64,000 bases of DNA from Solea solea (Eukaryota > Chordata > Actinopteri > Pleuronectiformes > Soleidae), in the NCBI RefSeq assembly GCF_958295425.1, contig NC_081142.1:17701284-17765283 (forward strand), given 5' to 3'. Shown in pieces: positions 37,803-49,320 of the stretch. Both the position numbers and the translations under genes were made by a program. Each line of letters starts with the position of its first letter. Position 1 is the stretch's first letter. The notes beneath the pieces were generated by a model, which searched no databases, was not told the origin of the DNA, and saw only the letters and a list, made by a program, of their open reading frames with translations.

Positions 37803-39894
37803 AGCAGGTGACCAAAATGTGTTTGGCGAGCCTATCAGTACAATGCCTTTTGTGCTTGGAGCGCTTCTCAGTCTCTTATTACGGTGTCATGTGCACGCAC
37901 ACACGCACGCACACACACATACACACACACAGCCGTGGCGTGAAATATGTTGTGATGTCTCCCCTGTGGGGAACTGGTCTGAGACTGCAGAGGAGAAGCT
38001 CCCCTTCTCAGACTGGCTAAGACTCATTGTCCTGCTGTGATGTGAGACGTGCACACACACACACACACACAACTTTGTGAAGCTATTCTTCTTAGGACAC
38101 TGCACTGACTGCCTGAAAAAAAAAAAGCCTCATCTCTCACCTTAACCATATCCAGTTAATGCTTAACCCAAACCTTAACCTAACCACACTTCATATCTGA
38201 AGTCTAAATTTAACCAGCCTCATTAAGATCAGGTTTTGGTCTCTGAGGACTACTGGTCCTGACAAGACCAGTAAACCAGAAAAAGAGGTACCAAAGCACA
38301 CATTTTCTTCCCACCCTTAACATTCTCTTTCATTCCCCTTGACTGTGTTTTCAAACATGACACACTTTGCCTTCAGGGTGTAGTGAGTGGTTAGGATTCA
38401 GAATTTGACGCCGTCCTTTGACATGATATAGTTTTAGCAAGTCATTATTACGCATAATTAGGACTAATGCTATTTTGTAAAGGGAGGAGGGAAAAAAAAC
38501 TTCTATAAAAGAAACAAAACCACAGTTAAACAACTATCAAATCTAACGGCATTGCCGTGGATTAACTTGTTGAGTAAGTGAAGCTGCATGAATAATCATC
38601 ACAGGTGACGCCACTGTAATGAGCCTCTGAATAAATTATAGATATACACATATATATATACACATACATACACATATATACATACATATATATAAATATA
38701 TACACACATATACAAAATATAGGACAAAAGATTACTATTTGCAGCGTGACAAATTGTAATATGCAAATCTTATGCAAAGTTCACACTCAAAGCATTAAAC
38801 ACAAGAGCTGAGTGAGCATAAGCCCTACCAGGGGTTGCTGTGTGTACTGCTAATAAACATTGAGTAGATAATGGAAAAATATATATATTCATTATGTTGG
38901 GTAAAGGACAAATCCTGAAAGGCTATTGATGTAGCACTTATGATACCGACACCTCTGACTGACTAAGGTTTTGTCAAAGAAGAACATAGCAACCAAACCC
39001 ATCACAGTCTGAATAAATTCCCATGGCACGTATTTATATCCTGCAGTTTGGGAGCAGCCATTTGGAGAGTGATGCGAGAGAGGGAGAAGCAACATGTGAT
39101 GTCAAACATGACATGATTTTACCGCGGCACTTTGGATTAGGCGTGTTTAAATCCACTTAAATCTGCTGTAAAATAATAAGGCCTTGACTGTATATTCCAC
39201 AACTGAAATGTAGGTCACACAGAGCTGGGCAGAGGTGAGAAGAGTTTTCCCAATATGTACACATAGTACATATAATATTAAGGGTAGTATTGCGATCACT
39301 GTAAAGATGGGACACACACACACGCACACATGTACTACCACTTAACCGTCTCCCAGGGCAACAAGAGCGGGGTCTTCTAACAAGAGGCACGATGAAAATG
39401 AAGAGTCGGAAAGAATGAATGAAAGGAGAGATAAGGCACGAAATATAAATCAATCTAGCAGACTCGATGCAATATAGCAGCTAGAGGGAGAACCCCTACT
39501 GTATGCATGTGTGTGTGTGTGTGATGGCATAGATAATGTAGATAATAAAAGCTCACAGTCATAGCTTACAAATTATGTGCAAATCATTGCCCCAACAGAC
39601 TGCAGAGGCATGACGGTAGACAGTGTAACAAGAGGTCTGGGTGATATGGTCGTACAAGGTCGAGTGTTTCACTTGAAGTTCACAGGAGTCCTCGGGAAAT
39701 CAGGTATTGTAGATAATGGGTAGAATTTGAGGTACAAATTTGTTCAGTTTGTTTTTTTTGTACTGAAATAATGTTATCATTGTGTTCTTTGGAAGGAGCT
39801 AATTTTGTTTTCTTAAATTGTCTGAAACCCATGGTAATTAAGCTAAGACATTATACAAAAACCAGTATCACACGAGAAGTTCAACCACATAAAT
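37276..39894. other. Intronic sequence; microsatellites only
   Basis: (TG)n at 37768-37801, (CA)-rich 37893-37931, (CA)n 38051-38070 and a compound ACATATA tract at 38641-38715. The minus frames at 37300-37638 and 38562-38777 have no domain. Confidence 0.4.
37768..37801. repeat. (TG)n microsatellite
   Basis: About 16 TG units. Confidence 0.95.
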
Positions 39895-40025
39895 GTTGTA
39901 TTTATATAATGGTTTTCTAGTCTTGATGACCACTCAAAGCTGCTTTATACTACAGTTTTCCCATTCACCTATTCACACTATCTATATAGAACATTTTCTA
40001 TTACTCATCTTTCATGTGTCAGTAG
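39895..40025 (-). repeat. SINE-like repeat, outer half (split by MITE)
   Basis: TTTTCTAGTCTTGATGACCA, CTCAAAGCTGCTTTATACTA and CAGTTTTCCCATTCACC are the landmarks of a common fish retroposon whose other half continues at 40243. A related but separate copy is at 57490-57680. Confidence 0.6.
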
Positions 40026-40242
40026 TAGAGCTGAAACAATTACTCGATTACTAAATTATCAACTATTCTGATAATCGATTCATCGGTTTGAAGCATTTTA
40101 TCATTATTAAAACAATAATGAATTATAAAAACAATATTTTTGGTTTGTAGACAAAAAACAAGACATTTGAGGACATCATCATTTCATATTTGACAAACAC
40201 AGATCAACATTTTAGGGAGCATAATCGTTAGTTGCAGCTCTA
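40026..40242 (+). mobile_element. hAT-like MITE, family A copy 7 (internally deleted), inside a SINE
   Basis: Both ends are intact (TAGAGCTGAAACAATTACTC at the left, GTTAGTTGCAGCTCTA at the right), but about 160 bp of core is missing. The flanking octamers GTCAGTAG and TTTATTCA do not match. On each side lie parts of one SINE-like repeat, so this copy probably inserted into it, with some loss at the junction. Confidence 0.78.
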
Positions 40243-40392
40243 TTTATTCATTCACCCATTCACTGACACTTTCACGCAGTGCATCAACAGGGGTTAAGTG
40301 TCTGTAGACTGGCGGAGCCTGGAATCAAACCAACAACCTTCAAGTTTAAAGATGAAACACTCTACCACTGAGCTACCATCCATCGCCTTAAA
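40243..40392 (-). repeat. SINE-like repeat, tRNA-derived half
   Basis: The plus strand has CATTCACTGACACTTTCACG and GCAGTGCATCAACAGGGGTT. On the minus strand an A-box TAGCTCAGTGG and a B-box GGTTTGATTCCAG lie about 35 bases apart in tRNA order. The T stem does not pair well, so this is a retroposon head rather than a tRNA gene. Confidence 0.65.
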
Positions 40393-41579
<1,187 letters not shown>

Positions 41580-41802
41580 GTTCACATTGCCATTGACGCA
41601 CACAGGCTTACACAGTTTCCAATTGTCTCCATTTCAGCCTGTCCAGACTAAATGGCAACCCTGCAGTTTACAAGCCAGTTTCTGGCAAACAACATTAACA
41701 AGTCTGTGCTTTAGAGGGCCAGAAATTGGCGGTTGCCAGGTTATAATGTAGCAAACGAGTCAAATTCTGTAGTGTAAATGCTGGCTAAGGTGCATCAAGG
41801 AG

Positions 41803-42268
41803 AGGTGGGCAAGATATATGGTCAAAGATGATATTGTGATTGTTCTAAAGACATGCAGATTACCATTACAAAGTATTTAAAAGACTTCCCAATAACATAA
41901 CATGACCACGAATGGTCCTACGTGATCACATGACCTCTAGTGAAGCATCCTCCCAGCCAAACAGGTTAGCCGTGTGACGTTATGCTAACAGGGAGAACAC
42001 ATGGAGACACCAGCCCGCACAACTAAATATTTGAAATTGTCTTATTATTTGCTCTCGCTCATTTCCCACACAATTGACCTTCTGACTGTTTACCCAGAGT
42101 TCAATGTTTCGACACTCTAGTTCACTTATAAGTCTGCATTTTTACTTGAATGCTAGCAAGTTTAAACAATTAAACTCTAATTTGTAAAAGGATATCGACT
42201 AATTATCGTTATCAAAATACAAAAAATAAAACAAGATGTTATTTTTTGTCCATGTCGCCCAAACCTAA
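41803..42268. mobile_element. Possible hAT-like MITE with GGGCGATATGG-type ends
   Basis: The left end AGGTGGGCAAGATATATGGT and the right end read inversely, AGGTTTGGGCGACATGGACA, are imperfect inverted repeats. The pattern fits a common fish element with TGGGCGATATGG ends. The interior has no open frame. Confidence 0.5.
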
Positions 42269-42331
42269 CATCTCGAGGTGAAAAGATTTAGAAAGAGACA
42301 AGAAACAGAGCCCGGGGCCCGAGGCATGAGC

Positions 42332-42362
42332 AAACTAAGCGGCTGCGTGGGCCGCTTAGTTT
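42332..42362. repeat. Perfect inverted repeat, 12-bp arms, GC-rich
   Basis: AAACTAAGCGGC (42332-42343) and GCCGCTTAGTTT (42351-42362) surround a 7-base loop. The preceding CCCGGGGCCCG adds a second small palindrome. Confidence 0.9.
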
Positions 42363-42779
42363 TACCATATTAAAGAAATCTAGACATCTTTAGATATATT
42401 TACATAAATAAATAGTAAGTTATCTGGTTTTATGTTGGAGTTGAACTTTGCTCAACTCAACTGTTTAAAAACCCACTTAGTTTAATTAATACTAGGCCAC
42501 TTTTTGTGATTTTACTGCTTCAACTCTGAGGTCAAAAAAACAAGAGCGACACAGGTTTAGCATAAATAACACAAATGTAACAATAAAACTCAAGCACCGG
42601 CTACTCTGAGGTGGCCGGCACTGACAAGGAAGCTCAAGAGGAAAGCAAAGGTACACAGGACATGTAGGTTAAAGAGAGTAAACAAAAAAAGACACATCGA
42701 TCGCACTGTGATGTTGAGAAACACCAAACAAACCATAGCTGGAAGAGAAAAGCTCATTAAATCTAAATCCACTTCACGT

Positions 42780-43075
42780 ACATCAAGCATTTAGCTTTTT
42801 TCTTTTTAATAACGCCAATCACTCTTCCCTGTCGATGACACACGCTTGTAAATATCATGACATTCATGCTGGAGACTCCCAAGGCATCAGCAGCAGCTGA
42901 GACCGCCACGGCGGGCATGTGAGATGAAAGAATCATTGGTTTTGCTGCGCTGATCCTCGTGATGAGTGATTAATCAATTGGCCACTAATATAACCATTCA
43001 AGCAATTAGTACCATGACAAATTTATGAGCGGCGATTACTCGGCTGGTTGTCTGCGCAATTTCCTGAACACAACA
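42780..43075. promoter_or_regulatory. Candidate intronic enhancer 0.7 kb downstream of exon 2
   Basis: A repeat-free block with clustered homeodomain-type motifs: GTGATTAATCAATTGGCC, CTAATATAACC, CAAGCAATTAGTACC and TTTTTAATAACGCC. No coding frame crosses it. The assignment is inference from composition and proximity to the 5' end of the gene. Confidence 0.3.
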
Positions 43076-43801
43076 GAGACAATTCAGACAGAAACGCACA
43101 TGATTTTTTTTTTTTTTTTGTTAATTTAACACGTGTGAGAGATTTTAATCGCCTGGTATCTTATATCCTATTAAATGTTTTAATCTCAAGTAACAAACCA
43201 GGTATCAAGAGGCAAGATGTGTCAAAATCACAGTGTTTGCATTAGAACATGCCGCATAACACAGCAATAATTATAACCTCATTTCAGATATGACATAATC
43301 TGTGAAGCCATCACGCAGTCAAAGCATTCTGTCTCACTGATAACACGACTGACGTGACGATTCAGTGATGGTGACAATATTTATAACATGAAAAATTGCT
43401 CAGCTCTGACCTAGAAAAGGCAACATCTCTCCTCGTGTGTGTGAGGTTTATCTACTGAAGGGAAAATTAGTGACAAATTAGTCAAATTCCTGTGACCATG
43501 TGACCTCACAAATGGTCCAGGATCAGCAGATCCCACGCCGACATACGCAGACTAACAACTGAAGGAGAGAGATTGCCAGAGGGGCCCCAAGCGAAACGAT
43601 AAAGGAGCTTATTCTCAGAATAACTCATTCACCACACACCGTTATCCACTTGTGTGCCAGCTCGCTTCAAACAGTCCAAAGCAGAATCTCGTCAAACAAG
43701 GATTTTGGCGTCAAATCTTTAGAGCTCCTTGTTCCAGACTCTTGTTTTGCCACATGCATGATGACACAGGTACAGTGCATCCCCCGTGTTCATGTACTTA
43801 C

Positions 43802-43927
43802 GACAGTTCTCCTCGTCGCTGCTGTCCGAGCAGTCGTCGTCGTCGTCGCATCTCCACAGGGTTGGGATGCACCGACCGTTGTTGCACTGGAACTGTCCAG
43901 CTTCACACTCCGACTCCGTATGAGTTC
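43802..43927 (-). CDS. lrp8: Exon 2 of LDLR-family receptor: LDL class A module 1
   Basis: This 126-bp exon is flanked by an acceptor ending CCACAAAAG and a donor GTAAGTACATG, phase 1 on both sides. With exon 1 it adds residues 23-64. Residues 30-64 form a complete class A module with six cysteines (30, 37, 42, 49, 55, 64) at the standard spacing. Calcium ligand positions are all kept: W47, D50, D52, D54, D60 and E61. Such modules bind ligands (reelin or apolipoprotein E in LRP8 and VLDLR) on the extracellular side of a type I membrane receptor. CIP, WRCD and the all-acidic loop resemble LRP8 module 1 more than VLDLR, which has CIT, WKCD and a glycine after CD. The NGR and the final NC fit VLDLR equally, so the paralogue call is moderate while the family call is strong. 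Later modules, EGF repeats, YWTD propeller and tail are not found in this window. Confidence 0.88.
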
Positions 43928-44727
43928 CTTTTGTGGACAGAAAAGAGCAGCAAATTGAACATGGGTAGATTTTGGAAGTAACAAGTCAAGTCAAGTCAAT
44001 TTTATTTACATATAGCCCTACAGAACAAAAACTATTTGACTCCAGTAAGTGAAAAAAACTCCACAAATACCCTTGTAGAGGAGGGGGGAGAGCAACAGAG
44101 GGGGGGACCCTCTGCCATAATGTATATATCATAAAAGGACACTTAAACACCTCAGATGCTATTTAAGCGAAGTGGCATCAATGAGACAAATGAGAGCTTA
44201 ACCACACACTGTTTACACTTCCTCTGTTGCATCAATCTCCAGCTTTCAACAGAAACGCATTACTCACACTGATGTGTAAGTCTGTGTGAAATGACTTCCA
44301 CTACACTTTCACTGAGCTTAATATACAAGACAAATAATATTATTATATACATCTTATGATGATGACCATGGCTGCCAAACACACGTACACACACAGCGTT
44401 CGGCAGCGTACTGCCTTCAGACACGTGTGCGCTCTTTTCTTCCGCATGTTGTCACCTTAAGTCAAACAGTGACGAGCAGCCTCCACATCCCGGACTCAAA
44501 GCGGCGGGGAGCCGGTCAGGTGCGAGCCAGCGGAGCCGGCACGAGTCAGCGGTGAAGCGGCAGCTCTGACCACAGTGAGGGACAGACAGACAGAGAGACA
44601 GGTCTCCTCTGTCTCTGTCTCTGTCTCTGTCACTGTGTCCCACTGTGTCTCACTGTGTCTCCGAAGCGCCCGCGCCTCAACACAAAGTCACCTCCTCGCT
44701 GAACGAGACCGTGTGTGCGGTGCTTAC
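43928..44727 (-). other. lrp8: Intron 1 of the LDLR-family receptor gene
   Basis: This 800-bp GT..AG intron joins the signal-peptide exon to the class A exon in phase 1. Its 3' part holds a teleost interspersed repeat (43982-44112) starting only 55 bp from the splice acceptor. Its 5' part (about 44450-44720) is CpG-rich and contains short CTGTCT and CACTGTGTCTC repeats. The GC-rich 5' portion probably belongs to the promoter-proximal CpG island. Confidence 0.8.
43982..44112 (+). repeat. Teleost CAAGTCAATTTTATTT interspersed repeat inside intron 1
   Basis: CAAGTCAAGTCAAGTCAATT, then TTTATTTACATATAGCCC, and AAAAACTCCACAAATACCC followed by a purine-rich end with G-runs. Same type as 11284-11420. 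It begins only 55 bp from the intron 1 acceptor. Confidence 0.7.
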
Positions 44728-44794
44728 CTTTAGCGCAGTGGAGCTCCATGAGTAACAAATGTAACAGCACAAGCTTCCCGAATTCTCTCCACAT
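44728..44794 (-). CDS. lrp8: Exon 1 coding part of LDLR-family receptor (signal peptide)
   Basis: The first coding exon runs from an ATG at 44794 (minus strand) and encodes MWREFGKLVLLHLLLMELHC, then A-K and the first base of a Gly codon. It has a short basic start followed by a leucine-rich hydrophobic core, as expected of a secretory signal peptide. The start context has A at -3. The reading frame continues upstream without an ATG as far as a GTG at 44830, so 44794 is the best start. A consensus donor (AAAG|GTAAGC) ends the exon at 44728 in phase 1. The next exon begins with a matching phase-1 acceptor and encodes an LDL class A module, the exon order typical of LDLR, VLDLR and LRP8. Assignment to lrp8 comes from exon 2. 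The signal peptide alone is not diagnostic. Confidence 0.82.
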
Positions 44795-45010
44795 CTTTAG
44801 ATCCGTGGGTGCTGCGCGAGGGAAAACCACTGAATTATCCCCGAATCTCTTTCTCTATCGCTCTCTCTGTCTCTGTCTCTGTCTCTCTCTGTGTGTGTGA
44901 GTCGCTCTCTGTCCCTCAGTCTGAGCCTGAGCTCTGAGTGTGTGTGAGGAGAGAGCGCTCTGTTTTCTCTGCCTCTGTTTGAATCAGTGACGTGTAACAT
45001 GGGCGGGATA
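44795..45010 (-). promoter_or_regulatory. lrp8: 5' UTR and promoter-proximal region of the receptor gene
   Basis: This region lies directly upstream of the ATG on the minus strand. It is rich in GAGACA/GAGAGA and CACA repeats (mirror of 44857-44935) and includes CpG-containing stretches near the start codon and a TGACGT half-site near 44990. No TATA box is obvious. A GC-rich TATA-less promoter with scattered start sites would be usual for this receptor class. The transcription start cannot be fixed from sequence alone. Confidence 0.5.
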
Positions 45011-45910
45011 AGTCAAGGATGGTGACTGTGTGAAAAAAAGAAAAAAAAAAAAGAAAAGGGGGCTGATGGCCTATCAGCTGTAGTGGTAATAATAATAATC
45101 CATAATACTACTATGACTAATAATATGATTACATTCTGAGAATGACCTCTGTTGACTTCCTTTGTGCTGCTACTGCTGCTGCTACTGCAGCTCCTGAGTG
45201 TTTCAGGCCAGGTGCAAACATTCATCTTCCTTATTCTGTGTTATTTATAGCATGTGAATTAAATGTCCTCTGTGGACTGTACAAGGTGTGTGTGTTACTC
45301 TGCTGCTGTTGTAGCACTTTTGTCCGAGAACAATGTCCCAGTGGAGATAACATTTGACTGATTTATATTGTTAATAATAATAAAAAAATAATCCCAAGGA
45401 CTATCTATGCCTTATGGCCTTGGCCCTAACCACGATTTTGCACATTTATGTCCACTTGCCAAGCCTCTCTCAGATCAACAAAACATGAAAATATTAATTT
45501 GATGTCCCAAGTTATAAGTATGTACAGTATATGTTTTAGTGTTAGTTTTTTGTAATATGGAGTATTTGCCAGGTGCAAGATTCAAAAAGGTCATACTGTA
45601 AGAGATATGTCACGAAACCCCAACAAAAGATGCCATTTTAACCCTTAGGGCTCGCACGGCACAGATCCATGCTGCTGGTGCACCCAGGGCAGCGGTAATA
45701 ATATACAACTCCATATATTATGAAAAATAAATATGAACCCAAAAGACACACAGTATGCACAAATTTACAAAGACGAAAACTAAACACATAAACACACAAC
45801 TCAGTTTCTGTTAGTTATTGTTTTATTTCTAACTAGTTTTTATTTAAAATGTTGGTTTTTTTTGGTTTTTTTTCCAATTTTAGTTAACTATAATAACTTT
45901 GATATAGACT
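45011..45910. other. Upstream intergenic sequence
   Basis: Contains CTGCTACTGCTGCTGCTACTG at 45166-45187 (short triplet repeat) and, at 45810-45900, a GTTAACTATAATAACTTTG motif known from a fish interspersed repeat. No exon is supported. Confidence 0.35.
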
Positions 45911-45911
45911 A

Positions 45912-45990
45912 TAGCAGAGCCCGGGAATCGAACGCCAAACCTTTGAGCTGAAAGACGACTCGCTGTACCACTGAGCTACCGTCGTACACA
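45912..45990 (-). repeat. tRNA-derived SINE head
   Basis: On the minus strand GGTAGCTCAGTGGTACAG (A box) and GGCGTTCGATTCCCGGG (B box) are both near consensus, about 37 bases apart. However the T stem pairs at only three of five positions and no acceptor stem can be formed, so this is a retroposed tRNA-like head, not a working tRNA gene. Confidence 0.6.
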
Positions 45991-47841
45991 CAAATTATTA
46001 GATGTCCAAAATGATTGCTAATTCTTACATATTACAAGGTTTTAGTGTCAGAAGCTGAATACACTACCTATAATAAGTACAGTATGTTTATGCAAGTGTA
46101 TCATCACTTTTTTGTGGCCTTGAAATCAGCCTTTTATATGTACTTTAGTCAAGAAACTTCCTTAAAGCAGGCCGCCCTCTTGCAAAGACCAATGCAGTTC
46201 CCTGACACGATTGTGAGGGAGAGTGAGTCCTCCTTTTGTTATCACAAAATGTAATTAATATAAATATCAGTAAGGAATATTTTCTAGGGTCATATTTTCC
46301 ACGTTCATACAATATTATGGTGTATAATTGCTTGTGTTGACAAGGACGTTGTACCAGTCCATGACCTTATGCCTCAGAATCTTCTGGAATTACAGCTTGA
46401 ATGATTCATTGGTTACTAATACTATTATCGCCTACATAACGTCATTTTTTTTAATGCACAGTTTCCATTTCCATCAAACTCAGTATGATATTAAATCAGA
46501 CGGAGCCTGATAGTTGAAAATGAAACTTTATGGTACAATTCAATATTATCTACTGACATTTGGCTTTTGCTGGATAAACCGTGGCTGAGACTGGTATGAA
46601 AAACTGAATTTCACATATTAAAATTTAAGCATGGCAATCAAAATTTCACTTTTGCTTTTCTCCTGCTGTCACACAGCCGTCTGCAGTCTCCTTTTTTTTA
46701 TCATTATTGCTATGGTCTATTTTTAGACTGTGTGTCAAATTTCATTTTTAATATCAGGAAAATGAGAAGTCTACTGCCCTAATCCAGTCACATGTATAAA
46801 CAATGACACTCGAAAGCTTCAGTATTCAGGAACTGTTGCCATGGGGAAGAAAACTACAAGCGAAACAGTGCTACCCTTTGGACACATATTGTTTTATCCA
46901 CTTTAAGTTTTCATTACCCCAAACCCCAAACGGCTTCTCTTCACTTATGTGGGTTATGAGGGTTATTCAGTTATCCTCTTATAAAGGAGACGTATTAAAC
47001 TGGCGGGTAACTGTAACAGCATTTCATCAGCACCAAATGTGTCACAAATGTTCCCTGTGAAATGGAAATGGAGCCGACAGATTTTCACTTGGCTAGAACG
47101 GCGAGCCGATGACCGGCATTGGATGAAAAGAGACTTCGTAGCAGATACAGAGATAAAGACAATGAGGTAAACGAGCGGTGGGGGAAATGTTTCCCTGGAA
47201 CAGACGGGTCTCCTCTGCCGGGTTCAGCTTTGACATGCTGCATGTCAGCAGGGTTCATGTGCATAAAATGACTTGAACACATGAATCAACACATGAATAA
47301 TGAATAAAAAAATACCGTATAAATACAGGGGGGAAAAAAACGCACAAATTTGGCCTCTCATGCATTATTCAATGGGAACAGTGTGAATGAAACATCAAAA
47401 GGGTTGACAGTTTTTGTGGAAAAATCCTAAATAGGGCTTTGCATCACTTTTGACTGCTATATCTGTTTGCAGTTGCATGAATTCCTCTCCCGGGAAAAAA
47501 TACACTATAAAAGATGAGCCTGGTATTTTCCTTTTTAAACCGTTTAAACAAATACAAACTGTTAGATTCAAACCCTAAGTTCACGCGATGCTGATTAGGC
47601 CCACCGTCTGCATGGCGCTCCCTGCATTTCTCAGCGTAGCGGTGTTTTGATCTTGTGTTTCCCAGCGACATTCCCCCGCTGCACACAGGAAGTGGTTCAT
47701 TATTTGTCGAGACGGATGGAGGCAACAGCCACATTGTGCTACAGGCAAAGCAAGGCGGCTGCAAACAGGTTGGAGTCGGACTGAAAAACACAAAGATGAG
47801 CCCACAGAAAGTTTCAGGAGTGAATGCCACAGTCGTTAGAC
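45991..47841. other. Upstream intergenic sequence without recognised features
   Basis: Open frames here, including 47444-47905 (minus, 153 codons), show no domain. No microsatellite longer than about 15 bp was noted. Confidence 0.4.
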
Positions 47842-48306
47842 TAGCGGTGTCAAACTGGCGGCCCGTGGGCCATATGCAGCCCCCCAATCGACTGTTCAAA
47901 CACAATTTAATAGAGAAATATGTTTTCTAGCAGTATTTTTTTATAATAGTAATAATAAGACTTTCGATTGTACTCATCACACTATTAAATGTATTGCCTT
48001 CAACAGTCAATTACGTCAATTACAATAAAGTCAGTTTGGTGTTTTAATTACAGTTGTCCATGTTATTATTGATTTCATTTTAGATTTATTTCTCTGTCTT
48101 TGATATTCATAGAATTGTTTTGCAAGTACCTGTCGTTCCATTTCAAAACTTTCACATTGAAACTCTTTATTGTGACATGGTGATGGAATATTGTGAAATA
48201 ATTACAAAACAGTTTAGTTCTCACGCTTTTTTTTCTCTAGACCAGCCCCCTCTTGACCAGACGGGACATTCATTTGCCCTCAGGTCATTTGAGTTTGACA
48301 CCTCTG
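47842..48306. mobile_element. MITE with TAGMGGTGTCAAACT inverted ends
   Basis: The left end is TAGCGGTGTCAAACTGGCGG, the right end read inversely is CAGAGGTGTCAAACTCAAAT. GCGGCCCGTGGGCCATATG just inside the left end is a hallmark of this fish repeat. The 465-bp element is AT-rich inside with no open frame of its own. Flanking octamers do not match clearly. The TAG start suggests hAT, but this is inference. Confidence 0.68.
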
Positions 48307-48880
48307 GGTGACTGGCTCCCTTAGTCAGGTCTGGTGTCTTCAGATGAAGGTTACATTCTGGTCATGAAGACAAAATAACAACAAAAAAATCACCTTTAAG
48401 TGACTAAAGTAGCTGTTATTGATATCAAACAAATGAGTGCCATTTAATGCAATGTACATACACAATGGTTGCGTTGAGTAATTGCTTGCTATACTTGCTA
48501 TATACAGCTGGTGTTACATCTGCTGACGGGGGTTTTACCTTTCCGCTGTGCACAATATGCTGCATGTGTCAGCAGCTGCTTTACATGTAAATCATGTCAT
48601 CTTGTATCAATCAACACAGAGGGATTACTACCAACTATGTTGGTGCACAGTATCTACTTAAACTGTGCAGTGTAGCAGGAATTAGAGCAGAAGGGCAAAA
48701 GCAGGTTTTCTCTGCCAGCAGCAATGTACTGGAAAAAAAAGATCCAATATGTTATGTTTCTTTCATAAAAGGTCAAATTTACAAGTATCCAGGTATAAAA
48801 CATAACATCAATAAAAATAGAAGTAAAATAGTGACATAATAGAATAGTAAAATGGTCAAAACTACACAGAAGTGACCGGG
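48307..48880. other. Intergenic sequence between repeats
   Basis: No feature recognised. The frame at 48594-48839 is short and lacks a domain. Confidence 0.35.
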
Positions 48881-48884
48881 TTCA

Positions 48885-49085
48885 CTATTTTTACCCTGGG
48901 GTGAAGGCCAAAGAGATTTAAAGTGTTCAATGGTTATGGGCAGATTTAATTACCATGGGTAACTCATTCCAAAGTTTAGGGGCAGCTACGGAAAAGGCTC
49001 GATCGCCCCAGGTTTTTAGTGGGGAATTAGGCACAAAGCAGCCTCTTATTAGACCTCAGAGCTCGGGATGGAGCATGAAGACAAA
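48885..49085 (-). pseudogene. L2-type LINE reverse transcriptase C-terminal fragment
   Basis: On the minus strand, bases around 49025-48930 read in one frame as KTWGDRAFSVAAPKLWNELP, the conserved C-terminal motif of fish L2-like elements. Only about 30 codons keep the frame. Flanking sequence shows related but shifted matches. It is a dead remnant and too short to appear as a long open frame. Confidence 0.75.
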
Positions 49086-49134
49086 GAAGTGCACTACGTA
49101 CATTTAGTCAAGCAGAAGCTTAAAATGATGTTTT

Positions 49135-49320
49135 ATGGATGTTTTATGTTTTCCACAGTCCAAAAACATGCAGATTTGGGGATTAGGCAAATTGGACAGT
49201 CTAAATTGACTGAGTGAATGGTTGTTTGTCCCCGTGATGGACTGGCGACCTGCGTCGGCTGCGATTGGCTCCAGCGCCTCCCCCACGACCCTCATGTGGA
49301 GGTGAGAGCGGTAGAAGGTG
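49135..49320 (+). repeat. 3' half of teleost interspersed repeat (TTTTCCACAGTCCAAA family)
   Basis: TTTTCCACAGTCCAAAAACA, ATTGGACAGTCTAAATTGAC, GTGATGGACTGGCGACCTG and CCACGACCCTCATGTGGAGG occur in the standard order, ending with GCGGTAGAAGGTGAGTGAG. The tRNA-like head present at 32488 is missing here. Confidence 0.75.

Noticed and set aside
40320..40392. Functional tRNA gene
   Set aside because: A and B boxes are present but the stems do not pair and the sequence continues into a known-type SINE body.
44452..45000. Several minus- and plus-strand frames over the promoter, rich in Arg-Asp or Leu-Cys
   Set aside because: They arise from GACAGA/CTGTCT repeats in the 5' UTR and intron 1 and are out of frame with the supported exons.
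47444..47905. 153-codon minus-strand frame
   Set aside because: No domain or splice support, and its first part overlaps the start of the MITE at 47842.
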